64,000 bases of DNA from Luteipulveratus flavus (GTDB lineage: Bacteria; Actinomycetota; Actinomycetes; Actinomycetales; Dermatophilaceae), in the NCBI RefSeq assembly GCF_029439465.1, contig NZ_JAROAV010000010.1, forward strand, positions 1 through 64,000, written 5' to 3'. This document shows, piece by piece, positions 58,984-64,000 of this stretch. Each line of letters begins with the position of its first letter. The first letter of the stretch is position 1. Both the position numbers and the translations under genes were made by a program. Below the pieces are notes generated by a model. The model ran no database searches, had not been told where the DNA came from, and was given only the letters and a program-made list of their open reading frames with translations.

Positions 58984-60666
58984 GTGACCACTGTCGCACC
59001 GCGCACCGGCTCGTCGGGACGCGCCCGTGACCGGAGCGAGGGTCAGTGGGCGCTGGGCCAGCGCGAACCCCTCAACCACAACGAGGTCTTCAAGGCCGAG
59101 GACGACGCCCTGAACGTGCGCCGTCGGGTCGAGGAGGTCTACGCCAAGGAGGGGTTCGCCTCGATCCCCGGCGACGACCTGCGCGGGCGGATGCGCTGGT
59201 GGGGCCTCTACACCCAGCGCCGCCCCGGCATCGACGGCGGCCGGACGGCCAGCCTGGAGCCGGAGGAGCTCGAGGACGAGTACTTCATGATGCGGGTCCG
59301 CAGCGACGGCGGTGCGCTCACGACCGAGCAGCTGCGCGTGGTGGCCGGCATCTCGACCGAGTTCGCACGCGACACGGCCGACATCTCCGACCGGCAGAAC
59401 ATCCAGTACCACTGGATCCGCATCGAGGACGTCCCGGAGATCTGGCGGCGGCTGGAGTCGGTCGGCCTGTCCACCACGGAGGCCTGCGGCGACTGCCCGC
59501 GGGTCGTGCTCGGCTCCCCGGTGGCCGGGGTCAGCACCGAGGAGCGCATCGACGGTACGGCGGCGATCGAGGAGATCAAGCGGCGCTACATCGGCGACCA
59601 GTCGATCTCCAACCTGCCCCGCAAGTTCAAGACCGCCATCTCCTGGCTGCCCGACACGGCGCCGGAGATCAACGACGTCACCTTCGTCGGCGTCGAGCAC
59701 CCCGAGCACGGGCCCGGGTTCGACCTGCTGGTCGGCGGCGGCCTGTCCACCAACCCCCACCTCGCGGTGCGCCTCGGCACCTTCGTCCCGCTCGAGGAGG
59801 TGCCGGAGGTCTGGTACGGCGTGGTCTCGATCTTCCGCGACTACGGCTACCGCCGCCTGCGGCACCGCGCGCGCCTGAAGTTCCTGGTCAAGGACTGGGG
59901 TGCGGAGAAGTTCCGCGAGGTCCTGGAGACCGAGTACCTCCAGCGGCGCCTGCTGGACGGCCCGCCGGCGCCGGTGCCGTCGCGTCCGGTGGACCACGTG
60001 GGTGTGTTCGAGCAGCAGGACGGTCGCCGGTACGTCGGTCTCGCGCCGGTCGCCGGACGGGTGAGCGGCTCGACACTCACGGCCGTCGCGGACGCCGCCG
60101 AGGCCGCGGGCTCCCAGCGCGTCCGGCTCACGCCGTACCAGAAGCTCGTCGTCCTCGACGTGGAGCCGGACGGCGTCGAGGAGCTGGTCGGCACCCTCGC
60201 GCCGCTGGGTCTGGTCGCGCGGGCGTCGACCTGGCGCCGGTCGGTCATGGCGTGCACCGGCATCGAGTACTGCAAGCTGGCGATCGTCGAGACCAAGCAG
60301 CTGGCCCACGACCTGGTGGGCGACCTCGAGCAGCGTCTCTCCGACCTCGAGCTGGACCGCCCGATCTCGGTGCACATCAACGGCTGCCCGAACTCCTGCG
60401 CCCGCATCCAGGTGGCCGACATCGGGCTCAAGGGCCAGATCGTCACCGACGCCGACGGCAACCAGGTCGAGGGTTTCCAGGTGCACCTCGGCGGAGGCCT
60501 CGGCCTGGACGCCGGCTTCGGGCGCAAGCTGCGCTCGCACAAGGTCACGTCCGCGGAGCTCGGGGACTACGTCGTCCGGGTCGCCCGCAACTACCAGTCC
60601 CAGCACGAGGAGGGCGAGCGGTTCGCCGAGTGGGCGATGCGCGCCGACGAGGAGGCGCTGCGGTGA
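58984..60666 (+). CDS. sirA: Assimilatory sulfite reductase (siroheme, ferredoxin-type)
   Basis: A 560-residue siroheme/[4Fe-4S] reductase that turns sulfite into sulfide. The four cluster cysteines are in MACTGIEYCKLA (C-x5-C) and NGCPNSCARIQVADIG (C-x3-C). The N-terminal half has RHLHFPTT-type substrate residues (ISDRQNIQYHWIRIED) and EACGDCPRVVLGSP. The class is the actinobacterial ferredoxin-dependent SirA. The GTG start has GAGGAG 6 nt upstream. It heads the operon; its stop overlaps cysH (GTGA). Confidence 0.94.
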   Translation: MTTVAPRTGSSGRARDRSEGQWALGQREPLNHNEVFKAEDDALNVRRRVEEVYAKEGFASIPGDDLRGRMRWWGLYTQRRPGIDGGRTASLEPEELEDEYFMMRVRSDGGALTTEQLRVVAGISTEFARDTADISDRQNIQYHWIRIEDVPEIWRRLESVGLSTTEACGDCPRVVLGSPVAGVSTEERIDGTAAIEEIKRRYIGDQSISNLPRKFKTAISWLPDTAPEINDVTFVGVEHPEHGPGFDLLVGGGLSTNPHLAVRLGTFVPLEEVPEVWYGVVSIFRDYGYRRLRHRARLKFLVKDWGAEKFREVLETEYLQRRLLDGPPAPVPSRPVDHVGVFEQQDGRRYVGLAPVAGRVSGSTLTAVADAAEAAGSQRVRLTPYQKLVVLDVEPDGVEELVGTLAPLGLVARASTWRRSVMACTGIEYCKLAIVETKQLAHDLVGDLEQRLSDLELDRPISVHINGCPNSCARIQVADIGLKGQIVTDADGNQVEGFQVHLGGGLGLDAGFGRKLRSHKVTSAELGDYVVRVARNYQSQHEEGERFAEWAMRADEEALR

Positions 60667-61352
60667 CCGTCGCCACCGACCTGCGCACCCTCGCCGAGCG
60701 CGGGGCCGCCGAGCTGGAGGGCGCGTCCGCGCAGGACGTCCTGCGCTGGGCCGACCGGCACCTGGCCCGGTTCGCCGTGGCCGCCTCCATGCAGGACACC
60801 GTCCTGGTCCATCTCGCCTCACAGGTCGTGCCCGGCATCGACGTGCTCTTCCTCGACACCGGTTACCACTTCCCGCAGACGCTGCAGACTCGTGACGAGG
60901 TCGCCCGCCGGTACGACGTGACGGTGCGCGACCTCACCGCCCGGCAGACCGTGGCCGAGCAGGACGCGTCGTACGGCGCCCGTCTGCACGACCGCGACCC
61001 GGACCTGTGCTGCACGCTGCGCAAGACCCACCCGCTGGACGAGGCGGTCGACACCTACGACGGCTGGGCGACCGGTCTGCGTCGCGCCGAGTCGGCCACC
61101 CGCGCGCTCACCCCGGTCGTCACGTTCGACGAGCGCCGTGAACGGATCAAGCTGGCGCCTCTCGCGGCGTGGAGCGACGAGCAGGTCGCGGCCTACGTCG
61201 ATGAGCACGACGTGATCATGAATCCGCTTCTGTCGCAGGGGTACCCGTCGATCGGGTGCGAGCCGTGCACCCGCCGGGTCCTCGCCGGTGAGGACGCCCG
61301 CGCCGGCCGCTGGTCGGGGACCGGCAAGACCGAGTGCGGGATCCACTCATGA
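60663..61352 (+). CDS. cysH: Adenylylsulfate (APS) reductase, [4Fe-4S] type
   Basis: A 229-residue PP-loop-like reductase making sulfite from APS with thioredoxin. The paired cysteines DLCCTLRK and IGCEPCTRR bind a [4Fe-4S] cluster and mark the APS-reducing class as opposed to PAPS reductases. The catalytic Cys lies in the tail KTECGIHS. AVAASMQDTVLVHL and DTGYHFPQTLQT are the substrate-binding segments. GTG start and 4-bp overlaps with both neighbours. Confidence 0.94.
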   Translation: MTVATDLRTLAERGAAELEGASAQDVLRWADRHLARFAVAASMQDTVLVHLASQVVPGIDVLFLDTGYHFPQTLQTRDEVARRYDVTVRDLTARQTVAEQDASYGARLHDRDPDLCCTLRKTHPLDEAVDTYDGWATGLRRAESATRALTPVVTFDERRERIKLAPLAAWSDEQVAAYVDEHDVIMNPLLSQGYPSIGCEPCTRRVLAGEDARAGRWSGTGKTECGIHS

Positions 61353-61900
61353 GCGCGGGCGCGAGCGGCGTCACGGTCTGGCTGACCGGGTTGTCCGGTG
61401 CGGGCAAGACGACGGTGGCGGAGTCGCTGGCCGAGCAGCTGCGCTCGCAGGGCCGGCCGGTCGAGGTGCTCGACGGCGATGAGCTGCGGACGAATCTGTC
61501 TGCGGGACTCGGCTTCTCGCGTGAAGACCGCAGCACCCACGTCCGTCGGGTGGGCTTCGTCGCCGAGCTGCTGTCCAGGCACGGCGTCGTCTCGCTCGTG
61601 CCCGTCATCGCGCCGTACGCCGATGCGCGTGATGACGTCCGCCGCCACCACGACAAGCACGGCACGCCCTACCTCGAGGTGCACGTCGCGACGCCGCTCA
61701 TCGAGTGCGCCCGCCGCGACGTCAAGGGCCTGTACGCCAGGGCTCGGGCCGGCGAGCTGACCGGACTCACCGGCGTCGACGACCCGTACGAGGAGCCGCA
61801 GGCGCCCGACCTGCGGCTCGACACGACCGGGCTGCCGCTGCACGAGGCGGTCGCGCGGGTCCGCACGCTGATCGCATCGACCACCGAGGAGGAGTCGTGA
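61349..61900 (+). CDS. cysC: Adenylylsulfate kinase
   Basis: A 183-residue APS kinase that phosphorylates APS to PAPS. P-loop TGLSGAGKTTVAESLAEQL at the start, then DGDELRTNLSAGLGFSREDR and IAPYADARDDVRRHH complete the family pattern. In most actinobacteria this domain is fused to CysN; here it is separate. ATG start overlapping the cysH stop. Because the reductase uses APS, the PAPS made here probably feeds sulfotransferases (inference). Confidence 0.94.
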   Translation: MSAGASGVTVWLTGLSGAGKTTVAESLAEQLRSQGRPVEVLDGDELRTNLSAGLGFSREDRSTHVRRVGFVAELLSRHGVVSLVPVIAPYADARDDVRRHHDKHGTPYLEVHVATPLIECARRDVKGLYARARAGELTGLTGVDDPYEEPQAPDLRLDTTGLPLHEAVARVRTLIASTTEEES

Positions 61901-62823
61901 CCACGACAGCCGAGCCGACGACCACGACCGGGCTGACCCCGGCGCTGGCCGACCTGGAGGCCGAGGCGATCGAGATCATCCGTGAGGTCGTCGCCGAGTT
62001 CGACCGTCCCGCACTGCTGTTCAGCGGAGGCAAGGACTCCGCCGTGCTGCTGCACCTCGCCCGGAAGGCGGTGTGGCCGGCGCCTCTCCCGATCACCCTG
62101 CTGCACGTCGACACCGGCCACAACCTTCCGGAGGTGCTGTCCTTCCGGGACCAGGTCGTGGCCGACGGCAACCTGCGGATCGAGGTGGCCCGGGTCGAGG
62201 AGTGGATCGCCGACGGACGGCTCACCGAGCGCCCCGACGGCACCCGGAACCCGCTGCAGACGGTCCCGCTGCTGGACACCATCGCGGCGCAGAGGTTCGA
62301 CGCCCTGCTCGGCGGTGCGCGCCGGGACGAGGACCGCGCCAGGGCCAAGGAGCGGATCTTCTCGGTCCGAGACGCGTTCGGCGGCTGGGACCCCCGGCGT
62401 CAGCGGCCCGAGCTGTGGAACGTCTACAACGGACGCCACGCGCCGGGGGAGCACACCCGGGTCTTCCCGATCTCGAACTGGACCGAGCTGGACGTCTGGG
62501 CCTACATCGAGGCCGAGGACGTCCCGCTGCCGGACATCTACTACGCGCACGAGCGCGACGTCTTCCTGCGCGACGGCATGCTCCTGACGCCCGGCCCGTG
62601 GGGCGGACCGCGGGACGGGGAGGCGCTGGAGCGCCGCACGGTCCGCTACCGCACCGTCGGGGACGGCTCGTGCACCGGGGCGGTGGAGAGCGACGCCGCC
62701 GACGTGGCGGCGGTGATCGCCGAGATCACCGTCAGCCGACTGACCGAACGTGGCGCGACCCGGGCCGACGACCGGCTCTCCGAGGCCGCCATGGAGGACC
62801 GCAAGCGAGAGGGCTACTTCTAG
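61897..62823 (+). CDS. cysD: Sulfate adenylyltransferase subunit 2
   Basis: The 308-residue PP-loop subunit of ATP sulfurylase. SGGKDSAVLLHLA is the PP motif and LLHVDTGHNLPEVL follows. DALLGGARRDEDRARAKERI and VFPISNWTELDVWAYI are family landmarks, and the C-terminal MEDRKREGYF is present. It forms APS with CysN. GTG start overlapping cysC. Confidence 0.95.
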   Translation: MTTTAEPTTTTGLTPALADLEAEAIEIIREVVAEFDRPALLFSGGKDSAVLLHLARKAVWPAPLPITLLHVDTGHNLPEVLSFRDQVVADGNLRIEVARVEEWIADGRLTERPDGTRNPLQTVPLLDTIAAQRFDALLGGARRDEDRARAKERIFSVRDAFGGWDPRRQRPELWNVYNGRHAPGEHTRVFPISNWTELDVWAYIEAEDVPLPDIYYAHERDVFLRDGMLLTPGPWGGPRDGEALERRTVRYRTVGDGSCTGAVESDAADVAAVIAEITVSRLTERGATRADDRLSEAAMEDRKREGYF

Positions 62824-62825
62824 AG

Positions 62826-64000
62826 ATGACGGTGCTCACCGAACGTCCCGCACCCGCTCCGGACGACGACACCCCAGCGGCGGTCGGCCAGCTCCGGCTG
62901 GTCGTCGCCGGCTCGGTCGACGACGGCAAGTCCACCCTGGTCGGGCGCCTGCTGCACGACACCAAGTCGATCCTCGCCGACCAGTACGACGCGCTGGAGC
63001 ACGTGAGCCGCAGCCGCGGCGCCGACGGCTTCGACCTCGCCCTGCTGACCGACGGCCTGCGCGCGGAGCGCGAGCAGGGCATCACCATCGACGTCGCCTA
63101 CCGCTACTTCGCCACGCCACGACGCTCGTTCGTGCTGGCCGACACCCCGGGGCACGTGCAGTACACCCGCAACACGGTGACCGGCGCCTCCACCGCCGAC
63201 GCCGCGGTCGTCCTGGTCGACGTCCGGAACGGGGTCTCGGTCCAGACGCGCCGGCACGCCGCCGTGATGGCCCTGCTGCGTGTGCCGCACGTGGTGTTCG
63301 CCGTGAACAAGATGGACGCCGTCGACTGGGACGAGGCGCGCTTCGCCGAGGTCGAGGCGGATGTCCGCCGGGTCGCCGAGCGCGTCGGGCTGGAGCACAC
63401 GGAGGTGCTGCCCGTCTCGGCCCTCACCGGCGAGGGCGTCGCCGCACCCGCGCCGGGTCGAGCGGACCGGCCGACGCTGCTGTCGCTCCTGGAGCAGCTG
63501 CCCGCACGTCGCTCCCTGGTCGCCGAGGACCTCCGGTTCGCCGTCCAGCTGGTCATCCGGCCGCGCACCGAGGCCCACCCCGACTACCGCGGCCTCGCCG
63601 GTCGTGTCGGCTCGGGCACCGTGTCGGTCGGGGACGAGGTCGTGGCCCAGCCCAGCGGGCTGCGCTCCACCGTGGTCGCCGTCGACGGACCTCGCGGCCC
63701 GCAGCAGTCCGCGACCGCCGGGCAGTCGGTGACCCTGCGGCTCGCCGACGAGCTCGACGTGGCCCGCGGCGAGGTGCTCTCCCGTCCGGACTCGCCCGCC
63801 CCCGCCGTACGGTCGCTCGACGGCGTCGTGTGCTGGCTCGGCGACGCGCCGACGCGGCCGCGCCAGCGGGTGTTGATCAAGGCAGGGACGCGCGTGACGC
63901 GAGGCATGCTCGGCGACCTGGAGCAGCACTGGGACGTGGACGAGCAGCGCTGGCAGGACGGTGACGCCCCGCTGGAGCTCAACGACATCGGCCGGCTGTC
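62826..64000 (+). CDS. cysN: Sulfate adenylyltransferase subunit 1 (partial, cut by window end)
   Basis: The GTPase subunit that drives ATP sulfurylase. About 391 codons are seen before the window ends in frame. GTPase motifs are G1 GSVDDGKSTL, G3 DTPGH and G4 NKMD, with VDVRNGVSVQT between. After the GTPase domain come two beta-barrel domains (VIRPRTEAHPDYRG, AGTRVTRG). The ATG follows the cysD stop by 2 bp. No CysC domain is needed since cysC is separate. Confidence 0.93.
   Translation, partial: MTVLTERPAPAPDDDTPAAVGQLRLVVAGSVDDGKSTLVGRLLHDTKSILADQYDALEHVSRSRGADGFDLALLTDGLRAEREQGITIDVAYRYFATPRRSFVLADTPGHVQYTRNTVTGASTADAAVVLVDVRNGVSVQTRRHAAVMALLRVPHVVFAVNKMDAVDWDEARFAEVEADVRRVAERVGLEHTEVLPVSALTGEGVAAPAPGRADRPTLLSLLEQLPARRSLVAEDLRFAVQLVIRPRTEAHPDYRGLAGRVGSGTVSVGDEVVAQPSGLRSTVVAVDGPRGPQQSATAGQSVTLRLADELDVARGEVLSRPDSPAPAVRSLDGVVCWLGDAPTRPRQRVLIKAGTRVTRGMLGDLEQHWDVDEQRWQDGDAPLELNDIGRL

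Overview
The window is chromosomal DNA of a high-GC Gram-positive bacterium (Actinomycetota). Evidence: almost all genes use G/C-ending codons and many GTG starts. Several families are typical of the phylum: mycothiol-type DinB isomerase, a FolP2-type DHPS paralogue, DUF4439 lipoprotein, DUF4081-GNAT beside ispG, an iron-sulfur APS reductase with SirA, and small ESX-like proteins. Many genes have a TANNNT box 6-8 nt before the start codon, as expected for leaderless transcripts. I cannot assign a genus; a Micrococcales or Propionibacteriales relative is a guess.

Layout. 0-4.6 kb: translation and envelope operon rpsB(end)-tsf-pyrH-frr-cdsA-rlmN. 4.6-17 kb: single genes (LOG protein, secreted protein, AAA ATPase, APC permease, ATP-grasp enzyme, secreted hydrolase, winged-helix protein, GNAT, enoyl-reductase-like protein, FAD reductase, methyltransferase) with extragenic repeats around 16.2 and 17.2 kb. 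17.3-24.6 kb: probable putrescine/GABA catabolism (class III aminotransferase with Lrp regulator, aminobutyraldehyde dehydrogenase, succinate-semialdehyde dehydrogenase), interrupted by serine dehydratase and a peptidoglycan-binding protein with a structured leader. 24.7-27 kb: three genes overlapping by 4 bp that look like a type VII secretion substrate module. 27-34.5 kb: dxr-rseP-ispG isoprenoid region with inserted S66 peptidase and nucleotidyltransferase. 34.5-47.2 kb: PPOX flavoprotein, FolP2, AraC-DinB fusion, maleylpyruvate isomerase family protein, SDR, proS, HAD, TauE, Nudix, two CapA lipoproteins and a DUF255 (thioredoxin-like) protein.

47.2-52.2 kb is an accessory island. A 53-bp perfect direct repeat (76 bp with mismatches) made from the first codons of the DUF255 gene flanks it. 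Next to the left repeat lies a frameshifted start of a large serine recombinase. The cargo is a ParB-like protein, a HEXXH metallopeptidase, a (TTGAAG)n tract, an adenine-N6 methyltransferase and a zinc-ribbon protein driven by a promoter inside a TGTAAC-N10-GTTACA palindrome. The right repeat begins a 23-codon relic of the original DUF255 start. The ParB-like/metallopeptidase pair is the best candidate for an undescribed (possibly defence) system.

52.2-58.9 kb: GNATs, SUMF1-like protein, DUF1877, DJ-1/PfpI, an orphan solute-binding protein, small unknowns, acylphosphatase, hydroxyurea/streptomycin-kinase-like protein and a DUF4439 lipoprotein. 58.9-64 kb: the sulfate assimilation operon sirA-cysH-cysC-cysD-cysN, cut by the window end. 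Functions are from family recognition by eye; no searches were run.
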